A stretch of 64,000 nt of DNA from NCBI GenBank assembly GCA_000156295.1, contig DS999229.1:147415-211414 (forward strand). The letters are read 5' to 3'. A model generated the notes under the pieces. The model saw only the letters and a list, made by a program, of their open reading frames with translations, was not told the origin of the DNA and made no database searches. The position numbers and the translations under genes are program-made. Source of the DNA: a marine gamma proteobacterium HTCC2148. Its GTDB lineage: Bacteria > Pseudomonadota > Gammaproteobacteria > Pseudomonadales > Halieaceae. The first letter of the stretch is position 1; the number at the start of each line of letters is the position of its first letter. Shown in pieces: positions 18,845 through 28,056 of the stretch.

Positions 18845-20221
18845 TCAGTACTGTCGATAGCGACGCTGTACATGACGCATGCGCATCAATGCCTGCTCTT
18901 GGCGCTGCTCGGCGAGAACTTTTTTAGTCGTTGCCGGTAAGCTCTGTTGAATATCCTCAAAGGCAACCTGCTTCACTTCCAGGCTTGGCCACTGTTCTCG
19001 CACAGGAGGCTCCGGATACGTCCAGCGTATTGTCAGGTAACCGTGGGGCAGTCCGGTTGTATCGACCCAGTTGGCAATGCCGGGATCGCGGTGCGAAACA
19101 ACCCACCGGTAAGCCCCGTCTGCATCCTGCTCTAACATATGCCCGTTAAGGTTTGACTGATAGCTCTCGAAATCCAGTGATTCACCCCACAGATTGGCCA
19201 GATGAAAACCCATGAAGCTCGGGGGCACGGGCACAGTAGATTCAATTAACAGCGCTTCCTCGTCGCCCAGCATAAAAACTCCACCCGCATATATATTGGT
19301 GCTCTGGCCACCCCCCGTCGCTAAACCCAACGCATTGGGCGCATTCATGTCATTGGTCGGCATAAATGGCTTATCGTCGTCGCCAATTGAGGGCATCCCC
19401 GGCACCTTTCCATAGGTCTCGAGAGTCACGGTATTAAAAGCATTCCAGAAATGCACCTGGTTGCGCGTTAACTCACCAATGCGATCCATCAGGGCTATCG
19501 CTCCCGCGGGATTCAGCGGTGATCGCGGATCAGACTCTGCACCAAGACGCAGAATTTCCAAATCGAGTAAATCCTCGTTTGACCAGTCATGAAACAATTC
19601 GCGACAAGTCAGAAACCTACCGACGTAATCGCTACCATGGCTGTGCCGGCAACTGAGCATAAAATTGCCATCGTAATTTTCAGGCCGCTGGGGGGCAATG
19701 AGAATTTCAAAATGACCGTCGGAATCTACCTGGAGACTGTGACAATCCAGGGTGCTGGTGTTAATACGGTTACCGGGACGCATCTCCGCCAGTGACCCGG
19801 AGTCGCCGGCATGCCCGCTGGACAATTCAAAGATCACATATTGAGGCGCTCGTTTACCGGTCACTGGGTTCTCGCCACGCCAGTGTCTGCTGTCCAAAGC
19901 TCGACCTCGTATTCTGTAGCTGTGATTGCCATCGATTTCAGCAGCAAGATAAACCGCGTCGCTATTGTCGATTGTCGAACGGTTCATTGGCTGGATGGCC
20001 CGTCGAAATCGTGGGTAGAGTGGATCGGCAAGCGACCGCTCTATGCTGCCCAGCAAAAATCCCAACACATAACGGTAGCCTTCAGCGAGGTTGCGTTCGG
20101 TTTGCGGCGCAGGGTACAACTCGGGGGTATCAATGGCATCGCGGGCCTCCTTCAGCCTATCTATCATAGTATCGAAGGCTTTGCGAAGTGCCTCTGCGGT
20201 TTCCTCTACGCTCTCGCTCAT
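18845..20221 (-). CDS. DUF1214 domain-containing protein
   Basis: 458 residues from the ATG at 20221. Most of the protein has no recognisable catalytic motif; the C-terminal third (GYLTIRWTYPEP, preceded by NWVDTTGLPHG) matches the DUF1214 (PF06742) type. No signal peptide. The start forms an ATGA overlap with the sulfotransferase stop and is preceded by GGAG, which argues for tight translational coupling; an in-frame start ten codons upstream lies inside the sulfotransferase gene. DUF1214 and sulfotransferase genes are often neighbours in mycobacteria and marine gammaproteobacteria, to my knowledge without an assigned reaction. The C-terminus is rich in Arg and Gln. Confidence 0.8.
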   Translation of the reverse strand: MSESVEETAEALRKAFDTMIDRLKEARDAIDTPELYPAPQTERNLAEGYRYVLGFLLGSIERSLADPLYPRFRRAIQPMNRSTIDNSDAVYLAAEIDGNHSYRIRGRALDSRHWRGENPVTGKRAPQYVIFELSSGHAGDSGSLAEMRPGNRINTSTLDCHSLQVDSDGHFEILIAPQRPENYDGNFMLSCRHSHGSDYVGRFLTCRELFHDWSNEDLLDLEILRLGAESDPRSPLNPAGAIALMDRIGELTRNQVHFWNAFNTVTLETYGKVPGMPSIGDDDKPFMPTNDMNAPNALGLATGGGQSTNIYAGGVFMLGDEEALLIESTVPVPPSFMGFHLANLWGESLDFESYQSNLNGHMLEQDADGAYRWVVSHRDPGIANWVDTTGLPHGYLTIRWTYPEPPVREQWPSLEVKQVAFEDIQQSLPATTKKVLAEQRQEQALMRMRHVQRRYRQY

Positions 20222-21363
20222 TCTGTTATCTCCGCCCCGGGGGCACTCCATTCGTACTTGATGTAAAAGTCTTCCAGCCGAGCATAGATCTCTTCGCCAC
20301 TAATACGAAATTCGCCCAGGCTGTATTCAAACTTACTGTGATGCGCTTTCTCCCGCTCAGACTGATCCTGTAACCAGCAATCGTAAGAGTCTTCCATGCT
20401 CAGCCCAAGTGCTGCGTAAGCGTTTACAACAGCTTTTTTGGGTGTTGCTGTCAGTAAGCGATAGTCCATAAATAATCGGTCCACTTCAGTGTGACGTGAA
20501 AGCACCTCCCACGGATGACTAAAGTGCTCAAATGAAATTTCTGTAAGAGCATCCAGAGATTCCTGACAAGCCTCCTTAGGCCAGCCTTTGCTTCTCCAAT
20601 TAGTTTCCACCAGCTTAAGGCAACTGGGAATACAATCTGCAGGGTCACGGATCATCACGACGAATCGAGCATCAGGAAAGGTTGCGATCAGGGACTCTAC
20701 CCAGCCGCTCATTACCGGATTTTTGGACAGGTGAATTTTGTCGCCTCCATTGAGGAGCAGCTGACGCTTTACCAATTCACGATAATGCCGCAGCCACCGG
20801 CCGCGTCTTTTAGACATCTTGTCAATGTGAAAAAAGTCTACAATATCCATCATCGGAATTTCCAATGACCACTGCTGCGACGCAAAAGCCGCTTGCATTG
20901 CAAAGCAGTCCTCCTCTGCGTTCCACAGACTCATATTGTGCATATGTCGATAAGGCCCGAAGGTTTCATCATCCCATCTGACTAAACGAGCCTTAAGTCG
21001 CCCCCTTAAACATCGTTCATCTAACCTCCCCAAAAGGCGAATAAGCTTCTTCTGCAGTAGAGACGGGAAGAACATTTCCCAATAAAGAAAGTAACTGAAC
21101 TTATCGCCGTCGGCACTCATTAGACGATGCATCAACGTCGTTCCGCTGCGAGCATGACCGATGATAAAAACGGGGCGATTCACCTGCTGCTGCCACAGGC
21201 GCGGGAAAACCAAGTAGTCCAACATGAAACACAGGCTATGAAAAAGGGTAACAAAAGGGGTCCAGATCAGTAGGCGCAGTAACATGCGTCGACGCCCTGG
21301 CCAGCTCTTCAAACCCCAGACATGGCGAACCACACGCCACCAATAATCGACATCAAAAAACAA
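20218..21363 (-). CDS. Sulfotransferase family protein
   Basis: 381 residues. The PAPS 5'-phosphosulfate loop is seen in RPVFIIGHARSGTTLMHRL (about residues 46-64) and the 3'-phosphate site in RFVVMIRDPADCIPS near the middle, so the cofactor site of the Sulfotransfer_3 type is intact. A hydrophobic segment around residues 28-45 could be a membrane anchor or hydrophobic cap. The probable role is transfer of sulfate from PAPS to a hydroxyl of a lipid or small molecule; the acceptor is unknown. Coupled by ATGA to the downstream DUF1214 gene. The upstream TIM-barrel isomerase gene ends 62 bp before it on the same strand. Confidence 0.83.
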   Translation of the reverse strand: MFFDVDYWWRVVRHVWGLKSWPGRRRMLLRLLIWTPFVTLFHSLCFMLDYLVFPRLWQQQVNRPVFIIGHARSGTTLMHRLMSADGDKFSYFLYWEMFFPSLLQKKLIRLLGRLDERCLRGRLKARLVRWDDETFGPYRHMHNMSLWNAEEDCFAMQAAFASQQWSLEIPMMDIVDFFHIDKMSKRRGRWLRHYRELVKRQLLLNGGDKIHLSKNPVMSGWVESLIATFPDARFVVMIRDPADCIPSCLKLVETNWRSKGWPKEACQESLDALTEISFEHFSHPWEVLSRHTEVDRLFMDYRLLTATPKKAVVNAYAALGLSMEDSYDCWLQDQSEREKAHHSKFEYSLGEFRISGEEIYARLEDFYIKYEWSAPGAEITE

Positions 21364-21425
21364 ATAGCCACCGAACTGAGCGCAAAAAGCTCATTGCGTT
21401 GATTGAGCTTCCAATGATCGCACTA

Positions 21426-22280
21426 TTATTGCCGCTGAATGCGAAGAATCTGCTGGATGAGCTGGATCGCATCTGCAGCAAGCTGCTCGCGACTATCAAA
21501 ATTGTTTCTCCAGGTGTTTTGAGTACTAGGAGGATCCTTTGCAATTGCAAGAGCCTGCACCATTAACCAACCACTGTAGTTGAGAAAATCCAGTGTAGCG
21601 AACGTTTCCCGCCACTGCACCTGACCGCGGCCCAGTTCACCCCGATGGCTCTCGCTGAGACAAACATGCAACAGCTGCTCCCCCGCCGCGGGCAAGGCTC
21701 GCGCAGGATTAAACTCTTCAAGATGGGCGTGAAAGGTGTTGTAAAGCACCCCGATGTTGAGGTGGCCCACATCTCGACACATGCGAGCTGCCTCGGCAGC
21801 GGTGTTAATCAGGTAGGCGTCAAAACGGCTTTGAAACTCAAGTGCCAGAGAAACTCCCATTTTTGCAGCATAGTCAGCCACCTCACGCAGACAACTGCGG
21901 CTCCATTCCCACTCCCTATCAGACGGAGGCTTACCGCTGAACACTCCCTGGGCCTGGAACAAGCCGCCGCTCAGCAATTGACTACCCAACGTTGCCGACT
22001 CGTCGACCCGGGCACAGAGATAATCTACTGCAGCTCGGCGCGTTGCCTCGTCAGGAGATAAGGGGTTGGCGTGCGCAGGCAAACGCGCGCTTGTTGTCAC
22101 TGCCAGCCCCAGACCATCCAGCGCGACACTCAACAACTTCAGCGCAGACCGCCCCTGGCCGCAGACCGGAATCTCTACGCCTTGGTAACCTTGAGCAGCC
22201 AACATCTCCAAAACGGGCAACTGTTCTACACCGGTCGCATCGCCCCACAGGCGCATATCCATACCAATTTTTACGTCCAC
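21426..22280 (-). CDS. Sugar phosphate isomerase/epimerase family TIM-barrel protein
   Basis: 284 residues from a GTG start; AP-endonuclease-2 (PF01261) fold. GYQGVEIP near the N-terminus and the segment LALEFQSRFDAYLINTAAEAARMCRDVG, with LNIGVLYNTFHAHLEE after it, carry the Glu, Asp and His positions that bind metal in this family. Homologues normally begin just before KIGMD, which is why GTG at 22280, with GGAG 4 bases upstream, is preferred to an ORF start at 22385; ATG at 22262 is a second option. Members isomerise or epimerise sugars and some cleave other hydroxy compounds; the specific reaction cannot be read here. Confidence 0.72.
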   Translation of the reverse strand: MDVKIGMDMRLWGDATGVEQLPVLEMLAAQGYQGVEIPVCGQGRSALKLLSVALDGLGLAVTTSARLPAHANPLSPDEATRRAAVDYLCARVDESATLGSQLLSGGLFQAQGVFSGKPPSDREWEWSRSCLREVADYAAKMGVSLALEFQSRFDAYLINTAAEAARMCRDVGHLNIGVLYNTFHAHLEEFNPARALPAAGEQLLHVCLSESHRGELGRGQVQWRETFATLDFLNYSGWLMVQALAIAKDPPSTQNTWRNNFDSREQLAADAIQLIQQILRIQRQ

Positions 22281-22436
22281 ACAACTCCACAACAGTTTGC
22301 TAGTCACGACTATGTTATTAAGCATGGCAGATATTTGGATTATTGCCATCTCTTTGCAAAAGAGCACAAAGCCGCAACGAGCCATCTGCTAAACTAAAAA
22401 AAGGAATTAATAGCATCGACAGCGAGGTAGAAAGTC

Positions 22437-22775
22437 ATGACACGGAAGCTGATACTGATACTAATTGGCGTCGTTTTGTTCGCGCTGGGGATGTCGTCTG
22501 GCGCGTCTGAGCGACTTAAAGATGGCAAGCGCACTTATCAGAAAGTATGCGCGGGCTGTCACGAAACGGGGGTTGAAGGAGCACCTGTCGTTGGCAACAA
22601 AGAAGACTGGCGTGCCCGTTCAGGCTTGTGGGAGGCTGTACTGGTTGAGCACGCGGAGCAGGGCTATATAAAAATGCCGGCGAAGGGCAATGCAGAGTAC
22701 GCAACCGAATACGACGTGGGTGCGGCCGCAGAATACATGTTAACCCGGACCCATCCAGAGATGAGCCATGACTAG
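22437..22775 (+). CDS. Small c-type cytochrome (cytochrome c5-like)
   Basis: 112 residues with a Sec signal peptide (cleavage near residue 23). One haem site, CAGCH (Cys38-Cys41-His42), and a probable distal ligand Met80 in YIKMPAKGN, so a class I monohaem periplasmic cytochrome. The spacing and KMP motif resemble cytochrome c5. It stands alone on the plus strand between two minus-strand genes and converges with the MFS gene 3 bp past its stop. Likely an electron carrier; the oxidase or oxygenase partner is not evident. Confidence 0.88.
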   Translation: MTRKLILILIGVVLFALGMSSGASERLKDGKRTYQKVCAGCHETGVEGAPVVGNKEDWRARSGLWEAVLVEHAEQGYIKMPAKGNAEYATEYDVGAAAEYMLTRTHPEMSHD

Positions 22776-22778
22776 GGA

Positions 22779-23963
22779 CTAGAACCTGGATCGAGGCAAA
22801 GACAGTACTGACAATATCGCCAACAGCAAGATGACCGCAAGACCGACGAGAACAAGCGTGTAACTTCCGGTCTGGTCAAAGACATAACCAGCCAAGGGTG
22901 CCCCGACTAGCCCCAAGGGCAGGAATAACGGCCCCTGGGCGCCATTGACCTGACCGATGATATCCGCCTTAAAGTAGCGGCTGTTGAGGTAGGGATGCAT
23001 CGGCAGGAAAGCGCCTCCGCTGAAACCCATCATAGCGACACTGACAACAATCAGATAGGTAACATCGGTCATCAACAGTAATATCAACCCGACCAATTTG
23101 ACCAACAGAATTGCGGCGGCAAACCAGCGGGTATGCGGTCGCAACTTATCTGCTAAAACGGCCACAGTGAGCTTCCCCAATGCGCCGCCGGCCCCCCCAA
23201 CTGCCAAAAACAGGCCGGCCTCAACGGCAGTGAAACCGCGACTGGCCAGCAGGGGTGGATAGCAGATAGTTAAAATCACCATCACATTCAAGGTCAAGGC
23301 CACGGTAATGCCGACCATCCAGAACTCGGCCCGTCGATAAATTTCACGGTCTACCTTAGCTTGCGGGCTGCCAGCAACAGCCCCTGCGTCGGCAGGGATT
23401 CCCAACAAAATCCATAGCCAGACTATCGCCAGTAGCACGATAGACATCACCGCCAACGCCTCGCGCCACTCTACGATCTGTAGTGCTGCTCCCATAGCTG
23501 GCGGCAGAGTCATCGAAGCGATGCTGATACCCAATGCAGCAATCGCCAGCGCTCTGCCTTCTTGCCCCGGGTACAATTTAACCATCAGGCCATTGATCAC
23601 TACCGGGCCATAAAACGTAATGCCGATCGAAAAACAAAGAAAACCGATGCCAGCCTGGAGAAGAGAAGAGGAAAAGCTAATGGCTAAAAGAGACAGCAGG
23701 GCCAATGCACTGCCGCCAAGAATCATTCTGCGAATAGGCCAGACATCCACCAGTCGCCCAACCAGGGGAGCAATAATCCCGGGCACTAGCAACAATGCAA
23801 CCGGCGCAATATTCAGGGTGGCAACACCCACACCAAACTCTTGCGACAGTGGCTCGACAAAGAATCCGAATAAGCCAATCAGGCCTGCACCGAGTCCCAG
23901 ACAAGTCATGCCTGCGAGGGCCGGAAGCCAGGCCCTGGCAGCTTGCATGTTTTTAGACGGCAT
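22779..23963 (-). CDS. MFS transporter
   Basis: 394 residues with about twelve hydrophobic segments in two halves, typical of MFS_1 (OxlT-like) carriers. The loop GRLVDVWPIRRMI after the second helix is the MFS signature position, and AVLADKLRPHTRW is the equivalent in the second half. Last gene of the five-gene operon starting with the amidohydrolase, so it probably imports or exports the substrate of that catabolic route. ATG at 23963 chosen; a GTG at 23990 would add nine residues. No strong ribosome site precedes either. Confidence 0.83.
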   Translation of the reverse strand: MPSKNMQAARAWLPALAGMTCLGLGAGLIGLFGFFVEPLSQEFGVGVATLNIAPVALLLVPGIIAPLVGRLVDVWPIRRMILGGSALALLSLLAISFSSSLLQAGIGFLCFSIGITFYGPVVINGLMVKLYPGQEGRALAIAALGISIASMTLPPAMGAALQIVEWREALAVMSIVLLAIVWLWILLGIPADAGAVAGSPQAKVDREIYRRAEFWMVGITVALTLNVMVILTICYPPLLASRGFTAVEAGLFLAVGGAGGALGKLTVAVLADKLRPHTRWFAAAILLVKLVGLILLLMTDVTYLIVVSVAMMGFSGGAFLPMHPYLNSRYFKADIIGQVNGAQGPLFLPLGLVGAPLAGYVFDQTGSYTLVLVGLAVILLLAILSVLSLPRSRF

Positions 23964-24011
23964 TATTGAGAAAGAAAGTTCCGGCACCACCAGGCGATGC
24001 CGGTGCTTAGG

Positions 24012-24791
24012 TCAGCCGCGCTTGGGACCGCCGTTTTCACCCGGCCAGCGAGAGCCAGAAATGGTATCGGCATAAGGCAGGAATGCCTCCGCATCAAGCT
24101 CTCCCGCCAGAGTAATCTGTCGATCAAGGAAGATGGGCCACCATAGATGAGCAGACAACTGCTCACGCATCGGAAGAAGACTTGCCAGTGGATCCCATGG
24201 GCTATCGCGAAGAAGCAGCTCACCCTGAACCTCTTCTTTCCAGGCTGTCCCGTATTTACTCATTACATGAACCACGTGGGGCGGGAAGTCGAAGCCGGTT
24301 GCGGGGCCACCGACGCTGACAGCGCGGGAATATTTCAGCCACCATTCATTCTGAACCCACTCCTCAGCGCCTTCAACAGGCCCGGTAGAAACACCTTTGA
24401 ACTCAACAAAGGTGTAGCCCTGATGCACACAGCGAGCGCTGACCTGGGGACCCAGTCGATAGAACTCCGTAGTGCAAGGGTACTTGGGCTGGCCATTGGT
24501 TTCCTGACTGATAAATATGGCTGATTCCTGATCGATGCCGTAACCCAGCGTGTACTCCCCCGCTGTCCCATTGTAATCGGCATCTACGGTGGTCACGATG
24601 CCGTACTCGGGCTCGTCGGGAACCGGAAAGTTATAAATCGTCAGGTTAACGTTTGGATTGGCGCCGGGATCAATGCCCGGTGGCAAAAGTTTAGCTATCG
24701 CTTCCGGGTCAGTTCGGTAAACGATCTTGAGCATGGGCCAGTTTATAATATCTCCCGGGTTTCCCTGGGGTGCACCTGATTCATTTGTCAT
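24012..24791 (-). CDS. Acetoacetate decarboxylase family protein
   Basis: 259 residues, typical of the ADC family (PF06314). The Schiff-base lysine is probably Lys103 in ETNGQPKYP, aligning with the E-x-G-x-PK motif of clostridial acetoacetate decarboxylase. NWPMLKIVYRTDPEAIAKLLPPG at the N-terminus is a family hallmark (the PLPPG-like turn). Relatives include decarboxylases, aldolase-dehydratases and enzymes of unknown chemistry, so only the fold and lysine are secure. Fourth gene of the operon; starts 25 bp after the SDR stop. The context (Rieske oxygenase, amidohydrolase_2) suggests a role late in degradation of a ring compound. Confidence 0.82.
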   Translation of the reverse strand: MTNESGAPQGNPGDIINWPMLKIVYRTDPEAIAKLLPPGIDPGANPNVNLTIYNFPVPDEPEYGIVTTVDADYNGTAGEYTLGYGIDQESAIFISQETNGQPKYPCTTEFYRLGPQVSARCVHQGYTFVEFKGVSTGPVEGAEEWVQNEWWLKYSRAVSVGGPATGFDFPPHVVHVMSKYGTAWKEEVQGELLLRDSPWDPLASLLPMREQLSAHLWWPIFLDRQITLAGELDAEAFLPYADTISGSRWPGENGGPKRG

Positions 24792-24816
24792 CTCTTTATT
24801 CCCCTTCTACTTTAAT

Positions 24817-25695
24817 TCATCCCACCATCGCCGGAACTGGCAGGGTGCGATTTAATATCATTTCAGCACGCGCGCGTATTTTCGCATCCGTGTCCTCGGT
24901 TGTTTCCAATAGCCAGAAAGCATCCTGTTCCAGACCCCTCACCGCCATTGCTGCCACCTCATCCGGGTGCGTGGTCTGCATCTCGATGCCAAATTCCGCC
25001 GCCATTCTCTTCATGTCGTCGACAGAATTAATTCCGGACTCGTTACCTTCAACATCTTTCTTCAAATCCTCGGGTCGCACGCGCCCTGAATTGAAAAGCC
25101 CGGTATCAACAACATGGGGGCCAGGAAAAAGTGCGTTCACTTTTACCGGCAATCCACCCGCCTGACACTGATAGTGCAAATTTTCAGTAATAGCATGCAC
25201 TGTCGCTTTACTCGCTGTGTAAATCGGCGCATCAGGGAGAACAATGAACGCACCGTTGCCCGACCCTGTCACCACAAAGTGTGCTTCCTTACCGGTAGCA
25301 ACGAGACGCGGCATGAAGGCGCGAATACTGTTAATCACACCCCAAACATTGACGTTCAAACACCACTGCCAGTCTTTTTCTGAGTAATCCCACATAGCCC
25401 CACTCTCACCGGCACCAATACCCGCATTGGCAAACACCAGATCCAGCGGGCCCAATTTTTGTTCGGCGACATCAGCGAGGTGGTTAAGACTGTCCACCGA
25501 TGTCACGTCACAGTGCTCTACGATGGCCTCGATACCCTCTGCAGCGAGATCGGCGGCAACCTGATGCATGGCCTTGCTATCTACATCACCGACCGCAATC
25601 TTTGCACCTCTTTTACCCAGGGCAAACGCCAGCGAGCGACCCACGCCACTGGCACCACCGGTGATAACAGCGACCTTGTCGTGAAAATCCTGCAC
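24817..25695 (-). CDS. Short-chain dehydrogenase/reductase
   Basis: 292 residues, classical SDR with a C-terminal extension of about 40 residues. Cofactor motif TGGASGVG at residues 12-19, NAG in FANAGIG, catalytic Ser in VTGSGNG and YTASK near residue 160. GTG start at 25695 abuts the TAA of the Rieske gene; GGGAG nine bases upstream supports it, so translation is probably coupled. Predicted to oxidise or reduce a hydroxyl/keto group of the pathway intermediate. Confidence 0.88.
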   Translation of the reverse strand: MQDFHDKVAVITGGASGVGRSLAFALGKRGAKIAVGDVDSKAMHQVAADLAAEGIEAIVEHCDVTSVDSLNHLADVAEQKLGPLDLVFANAGIGAGESGAMWDYSEKDWQWCLNVNVWGVINSIRAFMPRLVATGKEAHFVVTGSGNGAFIVLPDAPIYTASKATVHAITENLHYQCQAGGLPVKVNALFPGPHVVDTGLFNSGRVRPEDLKKDVEGNESGINSVDDMKRMAAEFGIEMQTTHPDEVAAMAVRGLEQDAFWLLETTEDTDAKIRARAEMILNRTLPVPAMVG

Positions 25696-26670
25696 TTATG
25701 CGATCTCCCTTTGTTCTTGCGACGTGACATAGAACTGGCGAACCCATTTACGGAATGTAACCAGTGGCTTGTCTTCTTTACAAAAAACCGGCCGCCGCCT
25801 GTGCACTTTGTTCGCCCAAATGGGATAGTCATCGCTCAGCCCATCAATAATCCCCTTCATGACGTCATCTCCAGCGGCGTCCTCAATTTCCCTGCGCACA
25901 ATCAGTGTCCAGCGCATCAGTGTGTTGTTACTGTCGATCGCCTGGGGGCTGTTGTACATAATCATTTCAGCGCCGGGGCCATAACTGTTTCGCACCATGG
26001 CAAAACCGGGGCTATAGGTGGTCGCATGTAAATGACTCGGAAAGTCATTATTTGTCATCTCCGAGCGCAGATGCATGGTGCGTCCATCTGGATCGATAGA
26101 GACCTTTGAATCGGGGATTTCTCCCTGGGAATGCACGAAGGCAAAGTGCACCGGGTCGCAGGAGTTTTCGCAAATATCCTGCACGTGTGCAGGCACCAGG
26201 TGCTCGGTGTAACGAGGTTCAGTCCACGCCGGATCGCCCAATTCCGGCAGGTCCGGCAGCGGCCATTGGGGTGCCGTATTTTCGGGGTGAAACCAAACAT
26301 AAACTTCACCGTTCTTTTCTTCGGTGTGCCAGGTGCGAACCCTCGCCCGCTCCGGAATTTCGTCGCAGTAGGGAATGTTCGAACATTTTCCATCGTCGGC
26401 ATTAAACTGCCAGCCGTGGAAAGGGCACCGCACGGTCTCTCCAACAACTCGGCCCTCGTGTCCCAGGTGAGCGCCCAAGTGCGGGCAATAAGCGTCTTGC
26501 AACGCGACCTTGCCAGACCGGGTGCGGTATAGCACCAGCTCTCGATCAAAGGCTTTCACTGGCTTTACTTCACCAACAGCCAGGCCATGCGAGCGCTCTA
26601 CAGAAAACCAACCCATGGGAAAGTCCGGGGTGGTGTTGGTTTTTGATTCACAGGCTTCCACGATTGTCAT
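25696..26670 (-). CDS. Rieske [2Fe-2S] aromatic-ring-hydroxylating/steroid-type oxygenase
   Basis: 324 residues from the ATG at 26670 (GGAG seven bases upstream); an in-frame start at 26760 would add 30 residues without homology character. Rieske ligands: Cys62 and His64 (CPHLGAH) and Cys82 and His85 (CPFHGW). The mononuclear iron site is in the CENSCDPVHFAFVH segment (likely His175 and His180, with a carboxylate to follow). This layout is that of one-component terminal oxygenases such as KshA-like steroid or aromatic hydroxylases; reductase and ferredoxin partners are not in the window. Second gene of the operon led by the amidohydrolase. Confidence 0.88.
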   Translation of the reverse strand: MTIVEACESKTNTTPDFPMGWFSVERSHGLAVGEVKPVKAFDRELVLYRTRSGKVALQDAYCPHLGAHLGHEGRVVGETVRCPFHGWQFNADDGKCSNIPYCDEIPERARVRTWHTEEKNGEVYVWFHPENTAPQWPLPDLPELGDPAWTEPRYTEHLVPAHVQDICENSCDPVHFAFVHSQGEIPDSKVSIDPDGRTMHLRSEMTNNDFPSHLHATTYSPGFAMVRNSYGPGAEMIMYNSPQAIDSNNTLMRWTLIVRREIEDAAGDDVMKGIIDGLSDDYPIWANKVHRRRPVFCKEDKPLVTFRKWVRQFYVTSQEQREIA

Positions 26671-26725
26671 GGTTGTTCTCCATTGCCTTGTCTGCGTAAA
26701 AAGTTTTTTGTTAAGCGTAAATTGC

Positions 26726-27940
26726 TCAGTGAAAAATTGATGCGTCGGGACCAATTTCATCGGCTACTTGCTGCAGGCGTATCCGATCAAGGCCGTAAAA
26801 ATCTACCGCATTTTCTCCAAGAATTTTCCGCCCATCAGCTTCCGGGAGGTTGGCGAATGTATCGCGCAAGTATTGCCCTGTGTTGGGCCAGCTGCCTTCA
26901 GGGTGAGGATAGTCACTACCCCACATGATTTTATCCAGACCAATGTCGTCGCGCATATCAATGTCGGGCCGCAATACGCAGGAGGCACCGATACCGACAT
27001 TGCGCTGGTAATACTCGCCAGGAGAAAGAGAAAGATGTTCGCGGAAATTACCCAGCTTCGCCGAAATCTGTCCCTCGCTGTAGTGAAAGTCCATCAAGCG
27101 CAGCCAGGGCGGCAACATAAACATTGTGCCCCCCTCCACGATCATCACCTTCAACCTCGGAAAGCGCTCAAATACGCCACCCCAAATCATGAACGTTAGC
27201 GGGCGATACAACCACCACATGACTTCCGACACGTAGATACCCATTGCTCCGGGCAACTCGTCGCGTTTGTCCTCAACCGGAAAACCGGCACCGAAGTATT
27301 CAGCGTGAGGTGCGGGCCCTGAGTGAAAATGAACAATGACGCCCAGGTCTTCGCACACCTCCCAAAACGGATCGTACTTCACGTTGTGATAGGGATCGTT
27401 GCCATACCACAAGGTAGGAATCATCACCGCGCGCAGCCCGTTATCTACGCACCAGCGCACCGCTTCAACCGCCTGGTCCACATCCCATAGCAGGGGAATT
27501 GAGGCCACGCCAATATGCCTGGCAGGGTCGTTGGCGCAAAGTTCGGCCAACCAGCGGTTGTGAGCCATGGCGCCGGCCCATTGCAACTCGGGCACCATAT
27601 CCTTGGGAGAAAGGCCCAGGCCTGCACCAAAAGGCGGTGTGTTCTTTTCGGTGATTCCGTCGGGAAATATCACTTCTGCAGCAATGCCGTCACCGGCGAG
27701 CATTTTTACCCGCTCCTGGTAGTTCCAGGCCCCGGTCAGCTCTTGTTTGATTGGCGCGCGCCACTCGTCGTTAATTTCCTTGATCAGGAACTGCGACTCA
27801 GACTTCTCCAGCATTTCGACGGTAATCGGCACCGCCACATCAAGCATGTCGTGGTACTTTGATTCCACGTAGGGCTTGTAATCGGCGATGGGCAGACCGG
27901 CGTGACAGTCGGTAGATACGACCAGCAACTTATCGGACAT
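26726..27940 (-). CDS. Amidohydrolase_2 family protein (ACMSD-like metal hydrolase/decarboxylase)
   Basis: 404 residues from the ATG at 27940 (AGGTG nine bases upstream). The N-terminal metal motif reads STDCHAGLP, i.e. Asp11-x-His13 in place of the usual His-x-His. VHFHSGPAPH in the middle carries a further His, and MWGSDYPHPEG near the C-terminus supplies the conserved Asp. This family includes ACMSD and other non-oxidative decarboxylases and hydrolases in aromatic and steroid degradation. First gene of a five-gene minus-strand operon, divergent from a TetR-type regulator that starts 116 bp away and is the obvious candidate controller. Confidence 0.84.
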   Translation of the reverse strand: MSDKLLVVSTDCHAGLPIADYKPYVESKYHDMLDVAVPITVEMLEKSESQFLIKEINDEWRAPIKQELTGAWNYQERVKMLAGDGIAAEVIFPDGITEKNTPPFGAGLGLSPKDMVPELQWAGAMAHNRWLAELCANDPARHIGVASIPLLWDVDQAVEAVRWCVDNGLRAVMIPTLWYGNDPYHNVKYDPFWEVCEDLGVIVHFHSGPAPHAEYFGAGFPVEDKRDELPGAMGIYVSEVMWWLYRPLTFMIWGGVFERFPRLKVMIVEGGTMFMLPPWLRLMDFHYSEGQISAKLGNFREHLSLSPGEYYQRNVGIGASCVLRPDIDMRDDIGLDKIMWGSDYPHPEGSWPNTGQYLRDTFANLPEADGRKILGENAVDFYGLDRIRLQQVADEIGPDASIFH

Positions 27941-27993
27941 CTTCGGGTTCACCTGTTGATTTCTCATTGTAAATACGCAACAAACGCGCAAAC

Positions 27994-28022
27994 TTGCACA
28001 TTTGTATACAAAATAGTTTAAT
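27994..28022 (+). promoter_or_regulatory. tetR promoter with palindromic operator in its spacer
   Basis: TTGCAC (27994-27999) and TTTAAT (28017-28022) are separated by exactly 17 bp and face the TetR gene. The spacer contains the perfect 12-bp palindrome TTTGTATACAAA (28001-28012), the position expected for an autorepressor site. The same site lies between the divergent operon starts and could block both. Confidence 0.5.
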
Positions 28023-28056
28023 GTATTTTAAAATGCAACAGCATTACGGCTTTTTT

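Noticed and set aside
27941..27993. Promoter for the amidohydrolase operon
   Set aside because: A TACAAT-like -10 is present on the minus strand (27966-27971) but no acceptable -35 lies 16-18 bp upstream, so I do not call it.
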